This document shows, one piece after another, positions 52,998 through 61,468 of a DNA stretch of 64,000 nucleotides; position 1 is the first letter of the stretch, and each line of letters opens with the position of its first letter. The stretch is taken from NCBI GenBank assembly GCA_963764205.1, contig CAVXRN010000002.1:1740208-1804207 (forward strand). The letters are read 5' to 3'. The notes under the pieces were generated by a model that searched no databases, had not been told where the DNA came from, and worked only from the letters and a program-made list of their open reading frames with translations. The translations under genes and the position numbers were made by a program. The stretch is from Chersky-840 sp963764205 (lineage in GTDB: Bacteria > Actinomycetota > Acidimicrobiia > Acidimicrobiales > UBA8190).

Positions 52998-55682
52998 TTG
53001 GGAGAGGCTCGCTACGCCCAGGTTCTCGCCGACCATCATCTGCTGATCCGGGAGGGGATCTCCGTCGGTGGTGGGAAGGAGATCGGAACGCAGGGCGATG
53101 GGTTCTTCGCAGTGTTCTCTTCTCCGAGCGCCGGTGCGGCGGCCGTAATCCGAATGCAGCTGGCCCTCGGCGCCCATGATTGGCCCACGGGCGAACAAGT
53201 CCGGGTGCGGATGGGCGTGCACTGCGGTGAGGCGTCAGAGACGAGCACAGGCCTTGTCGGTCTCGATGTCCATCGTGCCGCCCGGGTGGCGGCGATCGCC
53301 TACGGCGGCCAGATACTTCTTTCTGAAACTGCCGGTGCTTTGGTGCATGATTTGCTCCCGGCTGGTGCCTCGCTCAAGGATCTCGGGCTCCACCGTCTCA
53401 AGGACCTGGGCCGGCCTGAGCACATCTACCAGCTCGATGTCGAGGGCCTTCCCTCCGAATTCCCGCCCTTGCGCTCCCTCGACAACCCGACGCTGGCCAA
53501 CAACCTTCCCACTCAGCTGGCGACTTTCATCGGAAGGGATCGAGAGCTCGAGGAGTTGCGGAGTCTGGTTGAATCTGCTCGCCTCGTGACCCTCACCGGG
53601 GCAGGGGGATCGGGCAAGACCCGCCTTGCCCTGCAGGTCGCCGCCGAGCTGCTCGACGGTTCGGGGGGCGGGGTCTGGCTTGTCGAACTGGCGGCGATCT
53701 CAGACGAAAATGCCGTAGCCTCAGCTATTGCACAGACCCTCGGAATCGCCAGTCAATCCGGTCGTCCGGTGCTGGAGACTCTGATCGAAGCCCTTGTGCC
53801 CCAAGACATCCTTATCGTGCTGGACAACTGCGAACACCTCATCACTGAGTGCGCCAAAGTGACCGATACCATCATGCGTCGCTGCCCAAAAGTGCATCTC
53901 TTGGCCACCAGCCGTGAGCCCATCGGCATCAGCGGCGAGGGCATTTACCGCGTGCCCTCGCTGTCGCTCCCGGCACTCGACTCCGACGCCTCCACGCTCG
54001 AGAGATCAGATGCGGTAGCACTCTTCATGGACCGGGCCCGATCCCAAGGTGTCGATCTAATGCTCGACAAGAAGACGGCACCTCTCGTGGCATCGACGTG
54101 TCGGCGACTAGACGGGATGCCCCTTGCTATCGAGCTGGCGGCGGCCCGGTTGCGATCACTATCCCTACTCGATGTCCACGACCTCCTCGATCAGCGCTTT
54201 CGTCTCCTGACGGGGGGCAATCGCGGCGCACTAGAACGCCAGCAGACCCTCAGGGCCACCGTCGACTGGTCTTATTCGCTGCTCAATGCTCCGGAGCAGT
54301 CCGTCCTCCGACGCCTGTCGGTGTTCGCCGACGGCTTCGACCTCCCCGCCGCGGGGGCGGTGTGCGCCTTTGGTGAGATCGAGATCTTCGATGTGACCGA
54401 CCTCCTCGGGTCTCTCGTGGACAAAAGTCTCGTGATAGCTGAACCGACAGACAGAGCCTTCCGCTACCGGCTGCTCGAGACCATCCGTCAGTTCGCTGTC
54501 GAGCGACTCGTCGAGCTCGACGAGGACGAAGCAGCCACAGTGGCAGCAGCTCACTGCAAGCACTTCCTCTCGGTTGCCGAGCTGGCCGCACCGCATCTCG
54601 CCGGGCATGATCAGGGGCAGTGGCTCACTCGGCTTGACAATGACCACTCCAATGTCCGGCGCGCCATCGAACATGCCGCGGACTCCTCGAGTGGGACCAC
54701 GACGGTGCTGCGCTTCGCGGGAGCACTCAGGTACTTCTGGTTGGCACGTTCCCGACGAGAGGAGGCGTTCAGGCTTCTCATGCCGGCACTGGAACGCCCA
54801 GAGGCAGACGCGGAGCCCGAGCTTTTGGTGAACGCCCTCGTCACCGCCTCCTTGGTGGCTCGCCACGTCGACATACAAACTGCACACGACCTCGCCGAAC
54901 GGGCCGTCGAGATCGCACGCCGTGTCGACGATGAGCGGCTATACGTACGCTCCCTCGTCGTGCTGGGCGGCGCCTACTATTTCTCCGGACATCCGGAAAC
55001 AGCATTCCCCCTCGGCAAAGAATGTGTCGAGCGAGCCCGGTCATTCGACGACGACGATCTGCTGGCTGTCGCCTTAGGCCTAGACCTTATGTGCAGCCAA
55101 GTACTCGATCCCGTCCGGACACAAGCCCTCTTTACAGAGGCAATCGCGTGCACCGAACGATCCGGCAATCTTTTCTTTACGGCGGACTTCCATAACACCG
55201 CTGGTGTCTTCGCGTTACAAGGCGGGGACATCTCTGGCGCTCGCGAGCACCTCGAACTCTCTTCACAAGCCTTGCAAGCTTGCGGTGTGGCGACGTACCA
55301 CGTGAAGATCAACCTGGGCCTGACATTACGCGAGGAAGGTGATTTCGAGGGCGCCAGGGACATGCTCGAGGAGGGGCTGCGCATAAGTCGACGCAGCGGC
55401 GATCGCTTTGGCCTTGCCTACTCGATCCTTGGTTTGGCTTGTCTTGCTGTGGATCTCGGCGACTGGTGGCGCGCCGCCGAGCTCCACGGTGTCGCTCAGG
55501 CGAGTCTCGATCAGATAGGGCAATCGTGGCTTCTCTACTATGAGCCGTTGCGCCAGGTGAGCATCGACAAGGCCAGTGCGCATCTGGGCAATGACGAATT
55601 TCAGCGTGCCTACGTCAAAGGCAGATCAACCGGTTTTGACGAAGCCATCGACTTGGCACTCGGCATGTTGCACTTGGGGTGA
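52998..55682 (+). CDS. Class III nucleotidyl cyclase-like / AAA-NB-ARC ATPase regulator, start region defective
   Basis: At least 894 aa. The cyclase-like domain continues upstream of the only in-frame start (TTG 52998): ETLTFLFTDIEGSTALLRRL is encoded at about 52941-53000, including the metal-binding Asp. The frame is open back to TGA 52890 without ATG, GTG or TTG. Downstream, GTQGDGFFAVF (second metal Asp) and HRAARVAAIAYGGQILLS complete the cyclase fold; NNLPTQLATFIGRDRELEEL and TGAGGSGKTRLALQVA (P-loop), DILIVLDNCEHL (Walker B) form the ATPase; TPR-like repeats end the protein. Either the start was lost or a non-standard codon is used. Confidence 0.8.
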   Translation: MGEARYAQVLADHHLLIREGISVGGGKEIGTQGDGFFAVFSSPSAGAAAVIRMQLALGAHDWPTGEQVRVRMGVHCGEASETSTGLVGLDVHRAARVAAIAYGGQILLSETAGALVHDLLPAGASLKDLGLHRLKDLGRPEHIYQLDVEGLPSEFPPLRSLDNPTLANNLPTQLATFIGRDRELEELRSLVESARLVTLTGAGGSGKTRLALQVAAELLDGSGGGVWLVELAAISDENAVASAIAQTLGIASQSGRPVLETLIEALVPQDILIVLDNCEHLITECAKVTDTIMRRCPKVHLLATSREPIGISGEGIYRVPSLSLPALDSDASTLERSDAVALFMDRARSQGVDLMLDKKTAPLVASTCRRLDGMPLAIELAAARLRSLSLLDVHDLLDQRFRLLTGGNRGALERQQTLRATVDWSYSLLNAPEQSVLRRLSVFADGFDLPAAGAVCAFGEIEIFDVTDLLGSLVDKSLVIAEPTDRAFRYRLLETIRQFAVERLVELDEDEAATVAAAHCKHFLSVAELAAPHLAGHDQGQWLTRLDNDHSNVRRAIEHAADSSSGTTTVLRFAGALRYFWLARSRREEAFRLLMPALERPEADAEPELLVNALVTASLVARHVDIQTAHDLAERAVEIARRVDDERLYVRSLVVLGGAYYFSGHPETAFPLGKECVERARSFDDDDLLAVALGLDLMCSQVLDPVRTQALFTEAIACTERSGNLFFTADFHNTAGVFALQGGDISGAREHLELSSQALQACGVATYHVKINLGLTLREEGDFEGARDMLEEGLRISRRSGDRFGLAYSILGLACLAVDLGDWWRAAELHGVAQASLDQIGQSWLLYYEPLRQVSIDKASAHLGNDEFQRAYVKGRSTGFDEAIDLALGMLHLG

Positions 55683-55821
55683 TTCCACCTCGAACGTGAG
55701 CTCAGCGTCGATCTGTCGGCGCGGGCAACAAGACCAAGGTCCGGGGGTACCCGGCTCTCGTCAGTTGCTGACTGCAGGGCCCAATCTTCCCATAGGGCAG
55801 CCGTTCTCAAAGGAGCGGTCC

Positions 55822-56012
55822 GCCAAACGGGGTTCAGGCCAGGTGGCAGTCCCACCGTGGCAATGTGCGAACACCCTTGCGCTGGTCGAAGGGCCACCGA
55901 TCGTGCTCAGCCCTCCGAACACCGTTTTTCGTGCCGGCAACGGGGACCGTTAGGTTGCTCGGAGTCGGACTGGACCAGGCGAATACGGGTTGATCTAGAG
56001 CCGAGGGTCGAC
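55822..56012 (+). repeat. Dispersed repeat, copy C
   Basis: From gccaaacggggttcaggcca to agccgagggtcgac. It matches copy A from its mid-left part to its right edge (agttgatctagagccgaggg), i.e. the segment that forms the pnkp 3' end, but here no pnkp follows. Confidence 0.75.
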
Positions 56013-56497
56013 CCTGATTCGCTAGCGCTCGCAATGTCGATTCGACCGGTCAGGGCAGGACGAGTGGATCCCCCCGCCTCCGTCGAGAGTCGATCCATCC
56101 AGTATCGGCGTCGTCCTGAGTCGCGCGTGACGGGGGACGGCGGACAAGTAACACGACCCCCCATCCTTGACCAGGGACGTTGGCCAAATGGGGGGAATGA
56201 GTGGCGCCTCGGGGCCAATATCGTCCCCGCTCCGGTGTCCACCATTCCGGACGGACGTGACGGGCACCCGATAGCGGGTGGTCTGAACGCCTACCGCAGT
56301 GCGACGACCTGCTCCCGGTTCCAGACCCGTCGGATGGCATCGCGAGGGGCACGGGACACGAGGCCACCGCGTGGCTAAGGTTGCTGTCCGCACAGCCAAC
56401 TGCGGGGGTGGGACCATGCCGAGGCCGTGGCGGGTGGGAAGCCGAAGCGTGGCTTCGCTGACGCTGGTTCCGACTACTTGTCGCTTCGGTAGTAGGT
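56013..56497. other. Intergenic region, no gene seen
   Basis: About 485 nt after repeat C. Open frames are low-quality on both strands. It presumably carries the promoter of the Vgb-like gene; no clear box is visible. Confidence 0.4.
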
Positions 56498-57652
56498 ATG
56501 GCGTTGTTGGTGAGCACAGCCCTTCCGACGTCGGCGAGCCCATTTCGGTCGAGCACGATGAGGACAGCGTCAACCAGGGCAGGCAGCCTTCTGGAGACTG
56601 CCCCCATCAGCCATCGCGGGATCTGTGGTGCGGAACACCATAACCGTCGGGGCGATATCGTCTATCGAGGCCCAAGCGGGCCGACGAGTATCACAACGGG
56701 GCCCGACGGCGCACTGTGGTTCGCCGGAGGTTGCATCGGCCGAATGACGACGACGGGGCTGGTCACCAACGTCTACCGCATGACGACTGCGGAGAACAGG
56801 ATCACAATGGGGCCCGACAGGGCCCTTTGGTTCACCACTAACTCGACTGCCGCCAGCGGCAATCCGCTCGTGAGCACGGGAGCCACCATCGACCGGATCA
56901 GTGTTCCGGCGACTCCCGGCGCGCGCACGCTCAATCACCTTGCGATCACCACGTATCACCTGAGCACGGGGTCGCCCGGAAACCTCACCATCGGACCCGA
57001 CGGAGCCCTCTGGTTTCCGATCACTGCGCCACCAGCCATAGGCCGCATCACGACGGCGGGTGTGATCACCGAGTTCCCCGTCCCCAATGGCTCATCCCCG
57101 ACGACCCTCACAACGGGACCCGACGGCGCGTTGTGGTACACGACGTTCGACTTCCCCACGCCCGGGGGCCCAGGCCAGGCCTCCGTCAGCCGCATGACAA
57201 CCTTGGGCGTTGTCACCGCGACCTACTCCGCTCCTTTCCCGTCCGGCGCCACTGACATCGAGACTGGGCCAGACGGCGCCTTGTGGTTCACAAGCAACAC
57301 GGGGTTCTGTACGCCGGCGAGCGGAGGTTGCGAACTTTACGCCTATCGATCCATCGTCCGGATGACGACTACGGGGGTTTTTACCGACTATCCGGTCCCC
57401 GAGCCCGAGGCTTACGGAACAGGCCCCCAGGACATCACAACGGGGCCCGACGGGGGATTGTGGTTCACGAGTTTCGGGCTCCAAAGCGCAATCGGCCGGA
57501 TCACCACCTCAGGCGTTATCACGAACTGCACAAGTTCGGCCCTCGGCGCTCCCTACGGGATCACGACGGGCCCAGACGGGGCAATATGGTTCACCAACTC
57601 CCGAGCACACACCATCGGACGAATACCTGACCCGACAGCATTTGCGTGCTGA
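56498..57652 (+). CDS. Virginiamycin-B-lyase-like seven-bladed propeller protein
   Basis: 384 aa. About seven repeats of the Vgb/NHL type, each with (T/I)GPDG(A/G)LWF followed by IGR(I/M)TTxGV(I/V)T: TTGPDGALWFAGGCIGRMTT, TIGPDGALWFPITAPPAIGR, TTGPDGALWYTTFDFP, ETGPDGALWFTSNTGF, TTGPDGGLWFTSFGLQSAIG, TTGPDGAIWFTNSRAHTIGR. The N-terminus is short and Ser/Thr-rich and may be a damaged signal peptide. True lyase activity needs specific His/Glu residues that I cannot place, so the substrate is open. Confidence 0.75.
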   Translation: MALLVSTALPTSASPFRSSTMRTASTRAGSLLETAPISHRGICGAEHHNRRGDIVYRGPSGPTSITTGPDGALWFAGGCIGRMTTTGLVTNVYRMTTAENRITMGPDRALWFTTNSTAASGNPLVSTGATIDRISVPATPGARTLNHLAITTYHLSTGSPGNLTIGPDGALWFPITAPPAIGRITTAGVITEFPVPNGSSPTTLTTGPDGALWYTTFDFPTPGGPGQASVSRMTTLGVVTATYSAPFPSGATDIETGPDGALWFTSNTGFCTPASGGCELYAYRSIVRMTTTGVFTDYPVPEPEAYGTGPQDITTGPDGGLWFTSFGLQSAIGRITTSGVITNCTSSALGAPYGITTGPDGAIWFTNSRAHTIGRIPDPTAFAC

Positions 57653-58228
57653 CGCCAGGGCGTTGGGCATCTGGTCGTCGGGGATCCCTCTCGCCCCCCC
57701 GGCGTGGCTCAGAAACCGCTGCCCGTTCGTCGGCTGCGGTCGCGCGTCCGGTATCACTCTCGTCTGCATCCACCAGCGACAAAGGTGATCACGAGTAGTT
57801 GGGCATGCGGTCCAGGTTGTTCCTCGTCGGACCGGAGTACGGAATCCAGGAGCCAGCAACGACCAGACGGGCCTAGTCGAACAAGGGTGCCGTGGGGCTG
57901 ACGATCGTCGTGGTGGACGTGCGCCTCAGTGTGCCGGTCGTCGATATCGCGCGATTCCTCGACACCGGGATTCTCACCCCGACGCGGTAGAGGGACGGCC
58001 GTCAGCACCGATCCGGTATCCCCGACTACCTGTCGCACTAGCCCGTCGGCCAGACCGATCTGCGACCCGTCGGGATCGGCACCTCGCGCCCGGTCAAGAT
58101 GGATTCCCGTCACGTCCGGTATCGACAAATTTCACGCGGGGACTTGCGCTGCCAGATAGCTTCTGCTCCCAGAGAGTTGCCAGCCAAAAGACGCAGCATT
58201 CGCTGCCTTCACGAGGTGCCGAAAAGAC
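57653..58228. other. Intergenic region, no convincing gene
   Basis: About 575 nt. A plus-strand frame with DVRLSVPVVDIARFLDTGIL near 57920-57990 is interrupted by a stop; a minus-strand frame of 124 codons lacks family features. Possibly a degraded gene. Confidence 0.35.
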
Positions 58229-58621
58229 ATGCCAGAGTTCCCTGCGATTACTCACGTGGCGCTAACGGTTACGAGCCTCGAACGGAGTGTGCCTTGGTAC
58301 AAGGCTCTGTTAGGCTCGGACCCGATCCTTGACGAGGACGCAGGACCTTTCAAGCGTGTCGCTTGGCTTACGGGCGACACAATCGTCGGTCTAACTCAGT
58401 TCCCTGATTTGAACAGCACTCAGCCGTTCAACGAGCGCCGGCCGGGCCTCGATCATCTGGCTTTCGGCTGTGCCAACCGCGATGAGTTAAGAGCGTGGGA
58501 AATGCGCCTGAACGAGCTCGGCATCCCCAACGGTGGCATCGTGGACGCACCTTCCTACTCGGCGTTGTCATTTCGAGACCCCGACAACATCGCACTCGAG
58601 TTCTTCGCACCTCGGGGCTAG
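58229..58621 (+). CDS. VOC-superfamily (glyoxalase/bleomycin-resistance-like) protein
   Basis: 130 aa. ITHVALTVTSLERSVPWYKA starts the first betaalphabetabetabeta unit and HLAFGCANRDELRAWEMRLN the second; FRDPDNIALEFF ends with the usual metal-binding Glu. His in THVAL and HLAF are the other ligands. It could be a dioxygenase, isomerase or resistance protein. The serine-recombinase remnant begins right at its stop. Confidence 0.85.
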   Translation: MPEFPAITHVALTVTSLERSVPWYKALLGSDPILDEDAGPFKRVAWLTGDTIVGLTQFPDLNSTQPFNERRPGLDHLAFGCANRDELRAWEMRLNELGIPNGGIVDAPSYSALSFRDPDNIALEFFAPRG

Positions 58622-59760
58622 GACGGGCGGAGCTGCTTGGGGTCTTCGCCGAGTTCGAACGGGCCACCATCATCGACCGCGTCATCAACGGGATGGAGCG
58701 GAAGGCCGCCAGGGGCGCGTGGCTGGGCGGACCGATCCCCTACGGCCTCGCCCTCGATGCCGAGAAGCGTCTGAGCGTCGAGCCCGCCGAGTTCCCACTC
58801 ATCGAGCGAATCTTCGATCGCTGCGCCAACGACCGCCTTGGTACCACAACCATTGCAGCCGAGCTGAACGCAGACGGATACCGACCCGGGTCGGGCGACT
58901 TTGGGGGACCAAAGGCATCCTCGACATTCTGCGCAACCCTTCCTGCCTCGGAGAGGTCTTCTTTCGCGAAAGTGGTATAGCAACGGCAAGGAGCCCTTCA
59001 TTGACCCGGTCTTGTTTGAGCGGGCGCAGGACCTACTCGAAGAGCGCAGCGAGGGATCACCGAGCGTTTCGGCAATCGTCACCCGGAATACGTGCTCGCC
59101 GGACTCATCACGTGTCACCGATGCAACGGGAGATACGTCGGAGCGTGTGCGACTGCAAACGCCACCGCTATCGCTACTCCGTGTGCTCGACCCGCCAGCG
59201 CTATGGCGCCAAAGGATGCACCGGAGACCGTCTTCGGGCTGATGAGCTCGAAGAAGCCGTATTCGACGCGCTTGTGGAGCTCTACGGCGATCCCCAGCGT
59301 CTCCTCGATGCCGCCAATGAAGCCCACCGACATACAAAGTCCAATTCGCGCCAGTTTGATGACGAATTGGCGGCAGTCAGAACCGAGCTAGGCAAGACGG
59401 AATCCGCCATCAACCGGTATATGGGCGCCTTCGAAAACGGGGCTGTCACAGAGGACATGTTCGGCGAGCGGGTACGCCACCTCGGCGAGCAGGCTGCAGC
59501 CCTTCGCGCCCGAGAAGCACGTCTTTTGGCGGCAGCCGCCGCGGGGGACGACCTCTCCCCACCCCCGATGAGATCAGTGGCCTCCGGCAAGAGCTGAAGG
59601 CTGCAGCACGCCATGCCCAGGCGCCGATCCGCAAGGACTTAGCCCAATCCCTCGTTCATGAACTCAGGGTTGAGGGGCGCGAGCGAGTGATTCCCACATT
59701 CAAGGTCGTGCGCTCCACCGAGAACGGTCGGGCGCAGGTCGATCAGGCGAACAAATCTCC
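58618..59760 (+). pseudogene. Large serine recombinase, catalytic domain lost and frameshifted
   Basis: Recombinase pieces lie in successive frames: GVFAEFERATIIDRVINGME and GPIPYGLALDAEKRLSVEP (58630-58900), then WGTKGILDILRNPSCLGEVF, then KWYSNGKEPFIDPVLFERAQ, then LAGLITCHRCNGRY (zinc ribbon), then VCSTRQRYGAKGCTGDRLRA, DELEEAVFDALVELYGDPQR and a coiled coil to about 59565, then ELRVEGRERVIPTFKV near 59700. At least four frame changes are needed, and the N-terminal catalytic Ser domain is missing. A dead integrase. Confidence 0.8.
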
Positions 59761-59770
59761 CAGCAGGACT

Positions 59771-59886
59771 GGTGTTCGCACAATGACACCTGGCAGTCCC
59801 AACGTGGCAATGTGCGAACACCCTTGCGCGGGTCGAAGGGGCACCGATCGTCCTTGCCCCTCCGAATACTGTTCTGCACCCTGGCG
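59771..59886 (+). repeat. Dispersed repeat, copy D, with 12-bp inverted repeat
   Basis: GGTGTTCGCACA (59771-59782) is exactly inverted at TGTGCGAACACC (59811-59822), enclosing tggcagtcccaacgtggcaa, the core shared with copies A-C. The homology continues to about 59886 (ttgcgcgggtcgaaggggca). Confidence 0.7.
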
Positions 59887-60001
59887 GGGGGGACAGCTGA
59901 GCCGATTCAGGCCCCGAAACCCCCGCTGCACGTGCTGGACCCGGTACCGGCTTTTGACGGGACTCGGATGAACAAGTTCCCCAAGCTGATACAATTGTGC
60001 T

Positions 60002-61279
60002 ATGGCACAATCGTCTCATACCCCCTCACCGGCGGCGGCATTGCTGCAACTGGCACGGATCAAGAGTGGTCTGAGCCAAGGACAGCTCAGTCAACGGGCG
60101 GGGGTGCCTGCAACGATGATCTCGGCATACGAACGCGACCGCCGGCAGCCGACCATTCCGACTCTGATGCGACTCTTGAATGCAGCCGGATTCGAGCTGA
60201 GCATGCGCCTCGTCCCGAGTGATACGCATGACGAGGTGCTCGCCGCGCTCGATTCCAGGCGTAGTCCCAGAGAGCGTCGGCGCAGGGACCAACAGATCGA
60301 AGCCTGGCGCAATGCAGAGCTCGTTCGTGCTGGTGACCTCTCCCATGACGCAGTCCCTGAACGCGGCAGCCATCGTCGACGTCCTGAACCGCCACCACGT
60401 CAAGTTTGTCGTTATCGGCGCGTTCGCGCAATCGCTCAGCGTGCTCCCATTCCGGCCACCAGGGATATCGATCTGACACCGGACTCCTCGCTCGAGAATC
60501 TCACTCGACTCTCAGCAGCGCTCAAGGAACTCGGAGCTCGGATACGCACGGATGCCGTCGACGGAGGGCTCCCGTTTGACCACGACGGCCGGTCACTCGC
60601 AGCGTCGCCGGTCTGGAATCTCATCTGCGCCTTCGGTGAGTTCGATCTGTCGTTTACGCCCAGCGGCATTGCAGGCGGATACGAAGAGCTTGCACTGAGG
60701 GCTCACAGAATGAGGGTCGACGCCGTCGACGTCATGGTCGCCGACCTCAGCGACGTCATCCGCTCCAAAGAGGCTGCCGGACGACCGAAGGATCTCCGGG
60801 TGCTGCCGATTCTGTATCGATTCGACCGCCAGCGCCGGAAGGTAATCCGCCTACCTCCAGGTAGCTCACGACCAAACTCTCATAAGCCTGGCCCGGCAAG
60901 CGGGTTCAAGCTCATCTGGCAGCCCAACGGGATTCGAACCCCGGTCTCCACCTTGAGAGGGGCACCGAGGACGAGTTTCCGACCAGCGACGATCCGTGAA
61001 AGTCCAGATAGGCAGGAGTTTGAGCTCTTGCCGTTTCTCGTCATTTTGCATGATTTGTCAGCAGATGGGGCACGGAAGGGGCAGGAGACGCCGCACGCTC
61101 GCTCGTCACACGCTACCACTCCCCTTTCGGATCCAAAGCGTCGGGGTCCAGTGCCACCTCGAAACACGCCGGCGTCCATCTTCAACAACACCATCATCTC
61201 TGAGCCACCTGAGCCACCTGAGCCGTCGCTCACTGTGAAGAAGGTCGGTCCGTCAGGGTTCTGGAACCACCTGTCGTGA
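60002..61279 (+). CDS. XRE-family HTH protein reading into a frameshifted nucleotidyltransferase
   Basis: The first about 115 codons are a genuine XRE regulator: ALLQLARIKSGLSQGQLSQR, AGVPATMISAYERDRRQPTI and TLMRLLNAAGFELSMRLVP. After about 60350 the same frame is antisense-like until about 60445, where it picks up the nucleotidyltransferase (PIPATRDIDLTPDSSLENLT). The 425-codon frame is therefore probably an artefact of a 1-nt indel in the downstream gene, and then reads on through repeat E and the tRNA remnant. XRE plus nucleotidyltransferase pairs are common toxin-antitoxin-like modules in Actinobacteria. Confidence 0.6.
   Translation: MAQSSHTPSPAAALLQLARIKSGLSQGQLSQRAGVPATMISAYERDRRQPTIPTLMRLLNAAGFELSMRLVPSDTHDEVLAALDSRRSPRERRRRDQQIEAWRNAELVRAGDLSHDAVPERGSHRRRPEPPPRQVCRYRRVRAIAQRAPIPATRDIDLTPDSSLENLTRLSAALKELGARIRTDAVDGGLPFDHDGRSLAASPVWNLICAFGEFDLSFTPSGIAGGYEELALRAHRMRVDAVDVMVADLSDVIRSKEAAGRPKDLRVLPILYRFDRQRRKVIRLPPGSSRPNSHKPGPASGFKLIWQPNGIRTPVSTLRGAPRTSFRPATIRESPDRQEFELLPFLVILHDLSADGARKGQETPHARSSHATTPLSDPKRRGPVPPRNTPASIFNNTIISEPPEPPEPSLTVKKVGPSGFWNHLS
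60345..60890 (+). pseudogene. Frameshifted nucleotidyltransferase of an XRE/NTase pair
   Basis: Starts at ATG 60345 in a frame shifted +1 from the XRE gene: MTQSLNAAAIVDVLNRHHVK, FVVIGAFAQS. At about 60430-60445 the coding frame jumps to the XRE frame: RAPIPATRDIDLTPDSSLEN, LSAALKELGARIRTDAVDGG, ELALRAHRMRVDAVDVMVAD and GRPKDLRVLPILYRFDRQR. A single-base indel explains this. The family is a minimal nucleotidyltransferase, often paired with XRE proteins. Its 3' end is also found at copy A. Confidence 0.65.
60803..60930 (+). repeat. Dispersed repeat, copy E
   Basis: ctgccgattctgtatcgatt to the ggcagcccaacg region. It joins the nucleotidyltransferase 3' end to the gaccaaactctcataagcct core and then runs straight into the tRNA-Glu remnant, where the other copies carry gtcccaccgtggcaatg. 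Confidence 0.7.
60921..60960 (-). tRNA. tRNA-Glu(CTC) 3'-half remnant, second copy
   Basis: Minus strand: CTCTCAAGGTGGAGACCGGG then GGTTCGAATCCCGTTGGGCT and GCCA. It has the Glu CTC anticodon loop and a T-loop TTCGAAT, but T-stem and anticodon stem each contain mismatches and no 5' half exists. Same orientation as the fragment at 44461-44510 and aligned with it over about 40 nt. Confidence 0.55.
61056..61074. repeat. 19-bp perfect repeat, copy 2
   Basis: TGTCAGCAGATGGGGCACG, identical to 35069-35087, lying about 100 nt beyond the tRNA-Glu remnant. Confidence 0.8.
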
Positions 61280-61419
61280 TACGAGGGAGCAATGTAACGA
61301 ATCGGGAGCCACGAGCGATCTGGACGTGGGCTGGCCAGACCACAGAGGCGGTCGTTGGCAGTCCCGAGGGCGTGCGTCGCCGCGATAGGGCGTAAGGATA
61401 CCCGCCGGTCCCTACGCCC
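61264..61419. repeat. Hairpin-bearing element, copy 2
   Basis: Homologous to 45740-45888. It ends in the stem GGGCGTAAGGA (61388-61398) / TCCCTACGCCC (61409-61419), 10 of 11 pairs. A C-G pair of copy 1 is T-A here, a compensatory change that keeps the stem. Confidence 0.7.
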
Positions 61420-61468
61420 AGGGTGGCGCCCCGGTCACGTAGGGCTGGTGGCCTCCCAGTGGGGTGAC

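Noticed and set aside
55919..55935. Additional SOS-like box (cgaacaccgttttt)
   Set aside because: Right half does not match GTTCG and no gene starts nearby.
57754..58128. 124-codon minus-strand gene
   Set aside because: Sequence is low-complexity in charge, lacks a ribosome site and any recognisable domain.
59771..59822. CRISPR-like repeat
   Set aside because: Only one dyad with no regular spacers; copies of the element are kilobases apart.
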